Below, piece by piece: positions 42,265 to 50,495 of a stretch of DNA of 64,000 bases. Position 1 is the stretch's first letter, and every line of letters begins with the position of its first letter. Made by a program: the position numbers and the translations under genes. Origin of the DNA: Pseudomonadota bacterium (GTDB lineage: Bacteria > Pseudomonadota > Alphaproteobacteria > Rhizobiales > Rhizobiaceae); the NCBI GenBank assembly GCA_023404095.1, contig JAEYDD010000075.1:310001-374000 (forward strand), in the 5' to 3' direction. The notes beneath the pieces are model-generated. The model did not search any database, was not told the DNA's origin, and saw only the letters and a list, made by a program, of their open reading frames with translations.

Positions 42265-43521
42265 ATGCGCAGCAATTATCTCTTCACCAGTGAATCCGTG
42301 GCCGAGGGACATCCCGACAAGGTCTGCGACCGGATTTCCGACGAGATCGTCGACCTGGTCTATCGTGAGGCCAACAAGACGAATTTCGACCCCTGGACCG
42401 TCCGGATTGCCTGCGAAACCCTGGCGACGACCAATCGCGTCGTGATCGCCGGCGAGGTGCGACTGCCGCCGAGCCTGCTTAAGAAGGACAAGGACGGCAA
42501 CGACGTCATCAACCCCTCCAAGTTCAAGGCCGCCGCCCGCAAGGCGATCCGTGATATCGGCTACGAGCAGAGCGGCTTCCACTGGAAGAGTGCCAAGATC
42601 GACGTGCTGCTGCATGCCCAGTCGGCCGATATCGCCCAGGGCGTCGACAGCGCCTCAGACCAGCAGGGTGACGAGGGTGCCGGCGACCAGGGCATCATGT
42701 TCGGCTACGCCTGCCGCGAAACGGCCGAGCTGATGCCTGCTCCGATCTATTATTCCCACCGTATCCTCCAGCTCCTCGCCGAGGCACGCAAGAAGGGCGA
42801 TGGCGATGTCGCCAAGCTCGGCCCCGACGCAAAGAGCCAGGTGACGGTCAAGTACGTCGAGGGCAAGCCGTCCGAGGTCGTATCGATCGTTCTGTCGACC
42901 CAGCATCTGGATGACAGCTGGGATTCGGCAAAGGTTCGTCAGGTCGTCGAGCCCTATATCCGCGAAGCCCTGCACGACATCAAGATCGGGACGGACTGCA
43001 AATGGTACATCAATCCCACCGGCAAATTCGTCATCGGCGGACCGGATGGTGATGCGGGCCTGACCGGACGCAAGATCATCGTCGACACCTACGGTGGCGC
43101 TGCTCCGCATGGCGGAGGTGCTTTCTCCGGCAAGGACACGACCAAGGTCGACCGTTCTGCCGCCTATGCCGCGCGCTACCTCGCCAAGAACGTCGTCGCC
43201 ACCGGGCTCGCCGATCGGTGCACGATCCAGCTGTCATACGCCATCGGCGTTGCCCAGCCGCTGTCGGTCTATGTCGACCTGCACGGCACCGGCAAGGTGA
43301 CGGAAGACCAGGTCGAGGCTGCGATCCGCACCGTCATGGATCTGTCGCCCTCCGGCATCCGCCGCCACCTCGACTTGAACAAGCCGATCTACTCCAAGAC
43401 GGCTGCCTACGGCCACTTCGGCCGCAAGGCGGGGCGCGACGGCTCGTTCTCCTGGGAGAAGCTGGATCTCGTCAAGCCGCTCAAGGACGCATTGAGGGCC
43501 GAGACGCTGAAGGCCGCCTGA
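42265..43521 (+). CDS. metK: S-adenosylmethionine synthase
   Basis: A 418-residue SAM synthetase making SAM from methionine and ATP. Signatures seen: FTSESVAEGHPDKVCDRISDEIVD at the N-terminus, DQGDEGAGDQGIMFGYAC in the middle, and GGGAFSGKDTTKVDRSAAYAARYLAKNVVA (active-site loop with the KDTTKVDRS motif). An extended form of the alphaproteobacterial type (longer than the 384-residue E. coli MetK). The palindrome at 42176-42197 suggests control by methionine-cycle intermediates. Confidence 0.97.
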   Translation: MRSNYLFTSESVAEGHPDKVCDRISDEIVDLVYREANKTNFDPWTVRIACETLATTNRVVIAGEVRLPPSLLKKDKDGNDVINPSKFKAAARKAIRDIGYEQSGFHWKSAKIDVLLHAQSADIAQGVDSASDQQGDEGAGDQGIMFGYACRETAELMPAPIYYSHRILQLLAEARKKGDGDVAKLGPDAKSQVTVKYVEGKPSEVVSIVLSTQHLDDSWDSAKVRQVVEPYIREALHDIKIGTDCKWYINPTGKFVIGGPDGDAGLTGRKIIVDTYGGAAPHGGGAFSGKDTTKVDRSAAYAARYLAKNVVATGLADRCTIQLSYAIGVAQPLSVYVDLHGTGKVTEDQVEAAIRTVMDLSPSGIRRHLDLNKPIYSKTAAYGHFGRKAGRDGSFSWEKLDLVKPLKDALRAETLKAA

Positions 43522-43552
43522 TCGGCCTTTACGGATCGCTTGTGAACACTGT

Positions 43553-43584
43553 AAAGCGGGTGCCTCCCAGAGACGCCCGCTTTT
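43553..43584 (+). terminator. Rho-independent terminator after metK
   Basis: AAAGCGGG (43553-43560) pairs with CCCGCTTT (43576-43583) around a 15-base loop, with a short T-run. It ends only 20 bases before the trmB start, so trmB may depend partly on read-through. Confidence 0.7.
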
Positions 43585-43603
43585 ATCGTGAGAGATGGAG
43601 CCA

Positions 43604-44302
43604 ATGACAGAACAGCCGCATCCGACCCGCGCCACCGAAGCCTTCTTCGGCCGCCGCAAGGGAAAGCCGCTGCGCGAGCGGCAGGCGGAAGGCATGGCGA
43701 CGCTGCTGCCTGCTCTCAAGCTCGAGATCGAAACGCCGGTGCTGCGGCTGTCAGACCTGTTTCCAGAGCCCGTCGAACGGGTGCGGCTGGAGATCGGCTT
43801 CGGCGGCGGCGAGCATCTTGTTCACCGCGCGCAGGAGAACCCGGCCACGGGGTTCATCGGCGTGGAACCGTTCGTCAACTCCATGGCGAAGCTGCTGTCG
43901 CGCGTGGGCGAACTCGGCTTGAAGAATGTGCGCGTCTACGACGACGATGCGACAGAGGTTCTCGATTGGTTGCCGGAAGCTTCTCTGGACCAGATCGATC
44001 TGCTCTATCCCGACCCCTGGCCGAAGCGGAAGCACTGGAAGCGTCGGTTTGTCTCGGCCGTCAATCTCGACCGGTTCGCCCGCGTGCTGAAACCCGGCGG
44101 GCATTTCTGCTTCGCGTCCGATATCGACACCTACGTCAACTGGACGCTGCTTCATTGCGCAGACCACCCGGCCTTCGAATGGACGGGCGGGAATGCCTCC
44201 GACTGGTTGACGCCCTTTGCCGGCTGGCCAGGCACGCGTTACGAGGCGAAGGCCCGACGCGAGGGGCGCAGTTCGGCCTATCTCACCTTTCGCCGGGTTT
44301 GA
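43604..44302 (+). CDS. trmB: tRNA (guanine-N7-)-methyltransferase
   Basis: A 232-residue SAM-dependent enzyme methylating G46 of tRNA. The SAM motif is LEIGFGGGEHLVHRA and the TrmB signature DLLYPDPWPKRKHWKRRFVS is intact. I prefer the ATG at 43604 because GGAG lies five bases upstream; an in-frame ATG at 43595 is possible. It follows metK across a terminator hairpin, as in other rhizobia. Confidence 0.96.
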   Translation: MTEQPHPTRATEAFFGRRKGKPLRERQAEGMATLLPALKLEIETPVLRLSDLFPEPVERVRLEIGFGGGEHLVHRAQENPATGFIGVEPFVNSMAKLLSRVGELGLKNVRVYDDDATEVLDWLPEASLDQIDLLYPDPWPKRKHWKRRFVSAVNLDRFARVLKPGGHFCFASDIDTYVNWTLLHCADHPAFEWTGGNASDWLTPFAGWPGTRYEAKARREGRSSAYLTFRRV

Positions 44303-44462
44303 GCGAGGCCCGGCTCTTCTCCCGAAGCAGGACACGGCAGCGCGCCATGCGCAGCGAATCGAAGGCATTCACGCAAACGCGTTCAGCGGTCTTGCGACTA
44401 CGACATGCGGTAAATCAAAAGCCCGAAGCCTGAGGCCCGAACTTTGAGCATCGGGGCCTGCT

Positions 44463-44720
44463 TTAGTGCAGGCTGACGGTGCGCAGTTCGTCTTCGGCTG
44501 CCTTGTAGAAGGTGCTGGAGCGGTTGTCGGTCAGAAGGATTGGCGTGCCATCGGCGCCGAAAAGGGCCCACAGATCGAGATTGGGATCGATATCGGGCGC
44601 TTCCGGGAAGCATCGCGACACTTCGTCTGCGCGCATCTTGCGGATATAGCCGACTTCGCCTGCGCCGAGATGTGCAAGGTCGGTCTTCGATACTTGGGGG
44701 GAGATGGTCTTCAGTCCCAT
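44463..44720 (-). CDS. DUF1150 family protein
   Basis: An 85-residue protein of the alphaproteobacterial DUF1150 family. It shows the conserved LGAGEVGYIRKMRADEV near the N-terminus and WALFGADGTPILLTDNRSS in the middle. Function unknown. The ATG at 44720 is chosen because homology begins there. It lies 137 bases downstream of the small heat-shock gene on the same strand, an association common in Rhizobiales that suggests a link to stress. Confidence 0.9.
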   Translation of the reverse strand: MGLKTISPQVSKTDLAHLGAGEVGYIRKMRADEVSRCFPEAPDIDPNLDLWALFGADGTPILLTDNRSSTFYKAAEDELRTVSLH

Positions 44721-44857
44721 GGCTTGCCTCCTGGCAATGTGCCGGATTGGGTACCGGCCCGCCGGATGCCCGCGGCCATCGTGGCCCGTCGGTGCGTCCG
44801 GTAAATCAGTCTGTCGGTGAAGCTCCGGCGGAGGTGCCCGCAGGAACGGCACTTGGC

Positions 44858-45289
44858 CTAGTCTGGTACGGAAATGTTAATTTTCCTTACCATGCGTTCC
44901 GGTTCGGGACGCGCCAGGTCGATGGCGAGGAGACCGTTGCGCAGCTCGGCGCCCAACACGCGCATCCCGTCCGCAAGGACGAACATGCGTTGGAACTGCC
45001 GTGCGGCAATGCCTCGGTAGAGGTAGTCTCTTTCGCCGCTGTCGACTTGCCGGCCGCGAACGATGAGCTGGTTCTCCTCCGTCGTGACCTCGAGCTCCTC
45101 TTCGGAGAAGCCCGCCACGGCGAGCGTGATCCGCAGCCGGTCGGGAGCGCCGGAAGCGCTGTCGGCGAGAATGCGCTCGATGTTGTAGGGAGGATACCCG
45201 TCATTACCCTTGGCAATCCGTTCAAGGGTCTTCTCCATGGCGTCGAAGCCGAGGAGGAGCGGGCTGGCAAAAGGCGTAATGCGGCTCAT
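44858..45289 (-). CDS. Small heat-shock protein (Hsp20/alpha-crystallin family)
   Basis: A 143-residue ATP-independent chaperone. The alpha-crystallin core reads YPPYNIERILADSASGAPDRLRITLAVAGFSEEELEVTTEENQLIVRGRQ and GIAARQFQRMFVLADGMRVLGAELRNGLLAIDL (the A-x-x-x-N-G-x-L motif is intact). The C-terminus lacks a full IxI motif but has INISV. The start is the ATG at 45289 with AAGGA eight bases upstream; this ribosome site is buried in a ROSE-type hairpin (45297-45315), which implies translation is released by heat. A longer open frame on this strand to 46507 is a shadow of iunH. Confidence 0.95.
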   Translation of the reverse strand: MSRITPFASPLLLGFDAMEKTLERIAKGNDGYPPYNIERILADSASGAPDRLRITLAVAGFSEEELEVTTEENQLIVRGRQVDSGERDYLYRGIAARQFQRMFVLADGMRVLGAELRNGLLAIDLARPEPERMVRKINISVPD

Positions 45290-45390
45290 TGCGTTAGTCC
45301 TTGCTTTCAAGCGACTGTGGCGGGACCCGAGTTCGGCATCCCGACAGAAGGCAATATGGGGATTGCCAAACGCACGTGCAAGACGCTTGC
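45290..45390 (-). promoter_or_regulatory. ROSE-type RNA thermometer in the hsp20 leader
   Basis: Read on the minus strand, four hairpins follow each other: GCAAG/CTTGC (45378-45390), GGCAAT/ATTGCC (45350-45367), CGGGA/TCCCG (45321-45343) and the last GUCGCUUGAAAGCAAGGAC (45297-45315). In the last one UCGCUU pairs with AAGGA with a bulged G, the UYGCU:AGGA arrangement that defines ROSE elements and occludes the Shine-Dalgarno. The ATG is seven bases after this hairpin. A -10-like CTATATT lies upstream at about 45405-45412. Confidence 0.88.
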
Positions 45391-45469
45391 AGAGTGCCCC
45401 GGGGTAAATATAGTCCCGGTTTCGCCGCCAGAGGCGGCCCAGGAACACGATTCGGAGAAGTGAAGGCCC

Positions 45470-46414
45470 ATGTCGCCGCGAAGAAAGATCATCATAGATA
45501 CCGACCCGGGCCAGGACGATGCCGCCGCCATCATGCTGGCCTTCGGCAGTGTTGCCGAACTGGATTTGCTCGGCATCACCACTGTGGCCGGAAACGTTCC
45601 GCTGAAGCTGACGGCGCGCAATGCGCGCATCCTGTGCGAGCTGTGCGGCCGTCCCGACGTCAAGGTCTTCGCCGGGGCCGACGCGCCATTGCAGCGCCCG
45701 CTGGTCACGGCCGAACACGTCCACGGCAAGACCGGCCTGGATGGTCCCGAACTCGACGAGCCGACCATGCCGCTTCAGGAGCAGCATGCCGTCGATTTCC
45801 TGGTGGACACGCTTCGCAATGAGCCCGCGGGCGCGGTGACGCTGTGCGCGCTCGGTCCTTTGACCAATGTTGCGCTCGCACTGCAGAAGGCCCCCGAGAT
45901 CGCCGGCCGCGTCGCCGAGATCGTCATGATGGGCGGCGGCTTCTTCGAGGGCGGCAACATCACGCCGGCTGCCGAATTCAACATCTATGTCGATCCCGAA
46001 GCGGCCGATATCGTCTTCAAGTCCGGGATTCCGATCGTGATGATGCCGCTGGACGTCACCCACAAGGTGCTCACGCTTCGCACGCGGGTGGAGAAACTGA
46101 AGGCGATCGGCACCCGTCCGGCCAAGGCGCTGGTGGAGATGCTGGAGTTCTTCGAGCGGTTCGACGTCGAAAAATACGGCTCCGACGGTGGTCCGCTGCA
46201 CGATCCGACCGTGATCGCCTATCTGCTGCGCCCCGAACTTTTCGGCGGACGCAACTGCAACGTCGAAATCGAGACGGCCTCGCCGCTGACGGCCGGCATG
46301 ACGGTGGTCGACTGGTGGCAGGTCACCGGGCGCCAGCACAATGCGCGGGTCATGCGCGACATTGATGCAGACGGCTTCTTCGAGCTTCTGACGGAGCGCG
46401 TGGCTCGGCTTTGA
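45470..46414 (+). CDS. Inosine-uridine-type nucleoside hydrolase
   Basis: A 314-residue ribonucleoside hydrolase of the IU-NH family, which splits nucleosides into base and ribose. The calcium-binding signature IIIDTDPGQDDAAAIMLAF is at the N-terminus. TLCALGPLTNVALAL and MMGGGFFEGGNITPAAEFNIYVDPEAA are the other family blocks, and HDPTVIAYLL gives the C-terminal His/Asp. Substrate preference (purine or pyrimidine) cannot be settled. It diverges from hsp20. Confidence 0.94.
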   Translation: MSPRRKIIIDTDPGQDDAAAIMLAFGSVAELDLLGITTVAGNVPLKLTARNARILCELCGRPDVKVFAGADAPLQRPLVTAEHVHGKTGLDGPELDEPTMPLQEQHAVDFLVDTLRNEPAGAVTLCALGPLTNVALALQKAPEIAGRVAEIVMMGGGFFEGGNITPAAEFNIYVDPEAADIVFKSGIPIVMMPLDVTHKVLTLRTRVEKLKAIGTRPAKALVEMLEFFERFDVEKYGSDGGPLHDPTVIAYLLRPELFGGRNCNVEIETASPLTAGMTVVDWWQVTGRQHNARVMRDIDADGFFELLTERVARL

Positions 46415-46441
46415 GCTCCAGTACATCCGATACGTGAAATG

Positions 46442-46468
46442 AAAACGGCGCCCCGAAAGGCGCCGTTT
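46442..46468. terminator. Bidirectional terminator between iunH-like gene and chemoreceptor
   Basis: AAACGGCGCC (46443-46452) pairs with GGCGCCGTTT (46459-46468) around CCGAAA. The two flanking genes converge here. Confidence 0.82.
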
Positions 46469-46491
46469 CGTTAGGTGCAGGATGCTTGCGC

Positions 46492-48813
46492 TCAGAATTC
46501 TTCCCACTCGTCCTGCGCCAGTGCGGTGTTGCCGACGACCTGCGGGATCGGCCGGGAAGCGACCGGGCGGGGTGCCGGAGCAGAGGGGGCCATCGTCTGT
46601 ACAGACCGCTGCGGCTGGGCCGACATCGCGGTCTGACCCGTGCGGAAGCGGGCGACGAGCGACTGCAGCGTTCGTGCCTCTTCGTTCAGCGCGACGCTGG
46701 CCGCGGTGGTTTCTTCCACCATCGCCGCGTTCTGCTGCGTCACCTGGTCCATCTGGTTGACGGCCGAGTTGATCTCCTTCAGGCCGACCGCCTGCTCGGA
46801 GGCGGACGATGAGATCTGGCGGATAAGACCGTTGATCTGCATCACTTGCTGGGCGATCTTTTCGAGCGCGTTGCCGGCCCGGCCGACGAGATCCACCCCG
46901 TCGCGCACCTGCGTCTCGGAGGCATTGATGAGGTTCTTGATCTCCTTGGCCGCATTCGCGGAGCGCTGTGCCAGTTCGCGGACCTCCTGGGCGACGACGG
47001 CGAAGCCCTTGCCGGCCTCGCCTGCGCGTGCCGCTTCCACACCGGCATTAAGTGCCAGAAGGTTGGTCTGGAAGGCGATCTCGTCGATCACGCCGATGAT
47101 GTTGGAGATCTCGCCGGAAGACCGCTCGATGCCCTTCATCGCAGCAATGGCCTTCTGCACCACTTCACCGGACTTGGCCGCGTCGTCACTCGCCGACGAA
47201 ACCGACTGGGCAGCGACACGGGCATTGTCGGCGCTCGAATTGACCTGCGAGGTCAGTTCGTCCAGGGCTGCGGCAGTCTCCTCGAGGCTTGCCGCCTGCT
47301 GCTCGGTGCGGTGGGACAGGTCCGCTGCACCGTTGGAGATCTCGTTGGTGCCGTTGGTGATGCTGTAGACCGAGGTATTGACCGTCCTGATCGTCTCTTC
47401 GAGGCTGCCCATCGCCGAATTGAAGTCGCTCTTGAGCTTTGCATATTCGCCGGGGAATTCGCCGGAGAGGCGGTAGGACAGTTCGCCGGAGGAAAGGCGT
47501 GCAAGGCCCTCGCCGAGGCGAGAGACGATTTCGCGCTGCAGCGCACTGCTTGCCTGGCGTTCAGCTTCCGAACGGCCACGTTCGGTCTCGGTCATCTGCC
47601 GCTGTGCGTCGGCCTCGGCTTCGAGGCGCTTCGTATCGGCAAGCTGATGACGGAACCCTTCGAGCGCCTTGGCGACCTCGCCCGTTTCGTCGCTCCGGTC
47701 CTGGCCGGAAACCGGCTCGGCATAGTCGCCCCTGCCCAGGCGCGCCACGTCGCCGACGAGGCCGGCGAGTGGCCGCTGGACGTAGTTGCGGACCGCAAGC
47801 CAAAGGCCGAAGAGCACGACGGCAAGCACGATGACGCCGCCCGCGATCATCATGTAGGTCTGGTCCCGCACCGGGGCGCCAATGACCGAACGCGGCACAT
47901 CGACGAGGACGACCCACGTTGCGTTCACGTCGGGCAAGGCGACCGGATAGACGATGCGGTCGAATGGCTCGTTGTCGTCGAAGCTCAGGTCGGCGATGAA
48001 GCCGGGCTTGTTCGAAGCGATGGCTTCCTTGACGGTCTCCAGACCGGCGCCTTCATAGTCCTGCATCGCAAGTTCGGGGCGCGGTGGTACCAGCCACTTG
48101 CCCGTCTGCGTCAGGAGAAGAACGCGACCCGATCCGAAGGGCTTCATCTGGGCGACGCGCTCGGCGAGCGTCGAAAGCTTGACGTCGGCGCCGGCAACGC
48201 CAATCAGCTTGCCGTTGGAATAGACCGGGTAGCCGATGGACGACATCGACGTGCTTTCGCCCGTCGTGCTTTCCTGGTACGGCGGCGTCATGGCGCCCTT
48301 TCCGCTCTTTGCGGCGAGCGCATACCAGGCTCCTTCATAATCCGACTCGAACGGGGTGAACTGGATCGTTCCGGTCTTGTCTTTCGTCCAATAGGGATTG
48401 AACGTCCCGTTCTTGTCGCCGGCGAACTCCTTGTTGTTGACATATTCAGCCGACTTGCCGTCGAAGCTGTCTTTCTCCGCGGCGTACCAGCTGCCGTAGG
48501 CGGCCGGATTCTGCTCGACGTTCACCTTGAGAAGATCGATGACCTGCTTGCGGTCGATCGCCTCGTTTTCATGACCCTTGCCGATGATGGCGGCGGATGT
48601 GCGCGCGCTGCTGACAAGCTCGCCGACGGCGCCGGACACATCCGACGCGATGGCACGTGCCTGACTGTTCGCCTCGTCGAGAATCAGCGACTGAACGCGA
48701 TCGCTCGACTGCGAGATCAAAAGATAGTTCGACGCAATGAGAACGAGCGCAATCGTGCCGCCCGTAACTGCGATCAGCTTGGTCGCAAGCGACTTTGGCT
48801 GTAGTCTAAACAT
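46492..48813 (-). CDS. Methyl-accepting chemotaxis protein with dCACHE sensor and pentapeptide tether
   Basis: A 773-residue chemoreceptor. The N-terminal helix (LIAVTGGTIALVLIASNYLLI) is followed by a large periplasmic double-CACHE domain (about residues 35-315, with NPYWTKDKTGTIQFTPFESDYEGAWY and YPVYSNGKLIGVAGADVKLS). Then come the second helix (MMIAGGVIVLAVVLFGLWLAV), HAMP and a signalling domain with EIAFQTNLLALNAGVEAARAGEAGKGFAVVAQEVR. The C-terminus ends DEWEEF, a CheR/CheB-binding pentapeptide (WxxF type). Its place beside iunH, hsp20 and metK matches S. meliloti McpX (quaternary ammonium sensor), so it is a likely orthologue; the ligand is inferred. Start: ATG 48813. Confidence 0.94.
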   Translation of the reverse strand: MFRLQPKSLATKLIAVTGGTIALVLIASNYLLISQSSDRVQSLILDEANSQARAIASDVSGAVGELVSSARTSAAIIGKGHENEAIDRKQVIDLLKVNVEQNPAAYGSWYAAEKDSFDGKSAEYVNNKEFAGDKNGTFNPYWTKDKTGTIQFTPFESDYEGAWYALAAKSGKGAMTPPYQESTTGESTSMSSIGYPVYSNGKLIGVAGADVKLSTLAERVAQMKPFGSGRVLLLTQTGKWLVPPRPELAMQDYEGAGLETVKEAIASNKPGFIADLSFDDNEPFDRIVYPVALPDVNATWVVLVDVPRSVIGAPVRDQTYMMIAGGVIVLAVVLFGLWLAVRNYVQRPLAGLVGDVARLGRGDYAEPVSGQDRSDETGEVAKALEGFRHQLADTKRLEAEADAQRQMTETERGRSEAERQASSALQREIVSRLGEGLARLSSGELSYRLSGEFPGEYAKLKSDFNSAMGSLEETIRTVNTSVYSITNGTNEISNGAADLSHRTEQQAASLEETAAALDELTSQVNSSADNARVAAQSVSSASDDAAKSGEVVQKAIAAMKGIERSSGEISNIIGVIDEIAFQTNLLALNAGVEAARAGEAGKGFAVVAQEVRELAQRSANAAKEIKNLINASETQVRDGVDLVGRAGNALEKIAQQVMQINGLIRQISSSASEQAVGLKEINSAVNQMDQVTQQNAAMVEETTAASVALNEEARTLQSLVARFRTGQTAMSAQPQRSVQTMAPSAPAPRPVASRPIPQVVGNTALAQDEWEEF

Positions 48814-49022
48814 GCAATCCTCACGAGCTCTGGCAGTCGCCATGGCGCCCATGGAGACGGCGTGCAGTCAAAATGGGGTGGGGGCTCCATCATGGAGAGT
48901 GCGGATGCCGACCGGCATCCGAGGCCAGACCCTTTGGAAGGAGTCTGCGCGTCGAGAGTCTAGATATCTCCAACATCTTAATGAATTTGCTAAAATGCCT
49001 CACAAACTCGCGGGAGGGTGCC

Positions 49023-49703
49023 ATGATGAGGCCCGGGATCTTGTTCGTCGATCGAGCCGATGCCGGTCGCCAGCTGGCGGCTGCGCTTTCAGTGCAGGCT
49101 ATCGATGATCCCGTGGTGCTGGCCGTGCCGAGGGGTGGCGTCGCCGTCGCGGTCGAGATCGCCCGTGCCCTCGGCGCAAAGCTCGACCTTCTCTTCGTCC
49201 GCAAGATCGGCGCGCCGCAGAACCGGGAGGTCGCTATCGGCGCCATTGCAGGATCGGATTCGCCGCAACTCGTGCTGAACGAGGAACTCGTCGCGGCCTG
49301 CGGCGCCAGTCAGGCCTATATCGAAGCGGAAGCCACCCGGCAGACGGCGGAGATCGCGCGTCAGCGCAGGCGCTATCTCGCCGGCCGGCAGCCGGTGAAT
49401 CTGAAAACGCGCCACGTGATTGTCGTCGATGACGGGGTGGCGACCGGGGCAACGCTTGCGGCGGCACTGAAGGCGCTTCGGCGGCAGGCCGTTGCCTCCA
49501 CAACGCTGGCCATTCCGGTTGCGCCACCCGAGGCGCTCGAAGCACTCGGCGGCGCTGTCGATCGCATCGTCTGCCTGCACACGCCCCGTGATTTTTGCGC
49601 GGTCGGACTATGTTACCGCGATTTTCCGCAGGTCTCGGACGAGGAAGTTGTGCAAGCGCTTGCGCCGCCCGACTCTCACCTGACGATGACCGATGGTCAG
49701 TAA
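49023..49703 (+). CDS. Phosphoribosyltransferase-domain protein
   Basis: A 226-residue PRTase-fold protein. It begins MMRPGILFVDRADAGRQLAAAL, followed by VVLAVPRGGVAVAVEIARALGAKLDLLFVRKIGAPQN, and the PRPP-binding motif HVIVVDDGVATGATLAAALKAL. This is the stand-alone family often found with dienelactone hydrolase or erythromycin-esterase domains. The C-terminal region VAPPEALEALGGAVDRIVCLHTPRDFCAVGLCYRDFPQVSDEEVV is conserved. Substrate unknown. The ATG at 49023 follows GGGAGGGTGCC. Confidence 0.9.
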   Translation: MMRPGILFVDRADAGRQLAAALSVQAIDDPVVLAVPRGGVAVAVEIARALGAKLDLLFVRKIGAPQNREVAIGAIAGSDSPQLVLNEELVAACGASQAYIEAEATRQTAEIARQRRRYLAGRQPVNLKTRHVIVVDDGVATGATLAAALKALRRQAVASTTLAIPVAPPEALEALGGAVDRIVCLHTPRDFCAVGLCYRDFPQVSDEEVVQALAPPDSHLTMTDGQ

Positions 49704-49730
49704 AAAGGCGGCCCGCCATGGCGAGCCGCC
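49702..49730 (-). terminator. Terminator for the DUF1236 gene
   Basis: On the minus strand GGCGGC (49730-49725) pairs with GCCGCC (49712-49707) and is followed by TTTTT (49706-49702). It lies 25 bases after the DUF1236 stop and just past the end of the convergent phosphoribosyltransferase gene. Confidence 0.75.
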
Positions 49731-49755
49731 AGATGCTCGTTCTCGTCTGGCCGGA

Positions 49756-50394
49756 TCAGCGGACCCAGAGAACCTTGCGCGAGCTTCGCTCGATCAGGAC
49801 CGGACGCTCGTCGACATAGATGTAGCCGTAGTCCGGACTGTCGGGAACGGCGACAATGTCGATGTCTTCAGGCACGACAGTACCCGCGGCCACCGGACCT
49901 TCCAGAACGACCGGTCCGACCGGATTGCGCTCGATATAGGTAATGGTCGTTTCCGGCACCGTCGGCGCGATGCTGCCGGTCGTCTGCACGTCGTCGACAT
50001 AGATGACCTGCCGGTCGTTCGTACGCACGATGACCGGACGGTTCTCGACATAGACATAGCCGAGATCCGGGTGGTCGGGGATCGGCGTCAGCACGACGTC
50101 TTCGCGCAGCCGGGTTTCGGCCGATACGGGGCCGTCCAGGACGACGGGTTCCACCGGGTGTTCGATCACGTAGGCGCGTGCTTCTTGCGGAACCGAGGCC
50201 GCAGCGCCAAGGGTTGCGCCTGCCACGCCGCCGATGGCGGCACCGACCGGGCCGCCGATAAGGGCGCCGGTCAATGCTCCGGTCGCGCCGCCGGTTGCAG
50301 CACCGATAGCGGGGTTGGGCTTCTTTTCCTCGGCGTGCGCCATGGCAGTGCCGGCAATGACCAGCGCAACGCCTGCGATAAGAACCTTCTTCAT
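49756..50394 (-). CDS. Exported DUF1236 protein with glycine zipper and two tandem DUF1236 repeats
   Basis: A 212-residue exported protein. The signal peptide is MKKVLIAGVALVIAGTAMAHA. A glycine-zipper region follows (NPAIGAATGGATGALTGALIGGPVGAAIGGVAGATLG), able to insert in or coat membranes. Two similar units of about 60 residues then repeat: EHPVEPVVLDGPVSAETRLREDV...GYVYVENRPVIV and ERNPVGPVVLEGPVAAGTVVPEDI...GYIYVDERPVLI. The family has no known function. The ATG at 50394 is chosen for the signal peptide. Confidence 0.9.
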   Translation of the reverse strand: MKKVLIAGVALVIAGTAMAHAEEKKPNPAIGAATGGATGALTGALIGGPVGAAIGGVAGATLGAAASVPQEARAYVIEHPVEPVVLDGPVSAETRLREDVVLTPIPDHPDLGYVYVENRPVIVRTNDRQVIYVDDVQTTGSIAPTVPETTITYIERNPVGPVVLEGPVAAGTVVPEDIDIVAVPDSPDYGYIYVDERPVLIERSSRKVLWVR

Positions 50395-50495
50395 GCCATT
50401 CTCCTTCTGAAACGGTTTCTGAGCCCTTCGGATCACCAAACGTGTCCGCCGCTCCCGTGTTCCCGGATCAGCGCAAGAAAGAAGCTCACGAAGTG

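Noticed and set aside
44858..46507. A 549-codon minus-strand frame covering hsp20 and the whole iunH region
   Set aside because: Only the first 432 bases (44858-45289) encode Hsp20. The rest is antisense to a clear nucleoside hydrolase and crosses the hsp20 leader; it is open only because of GC bias.
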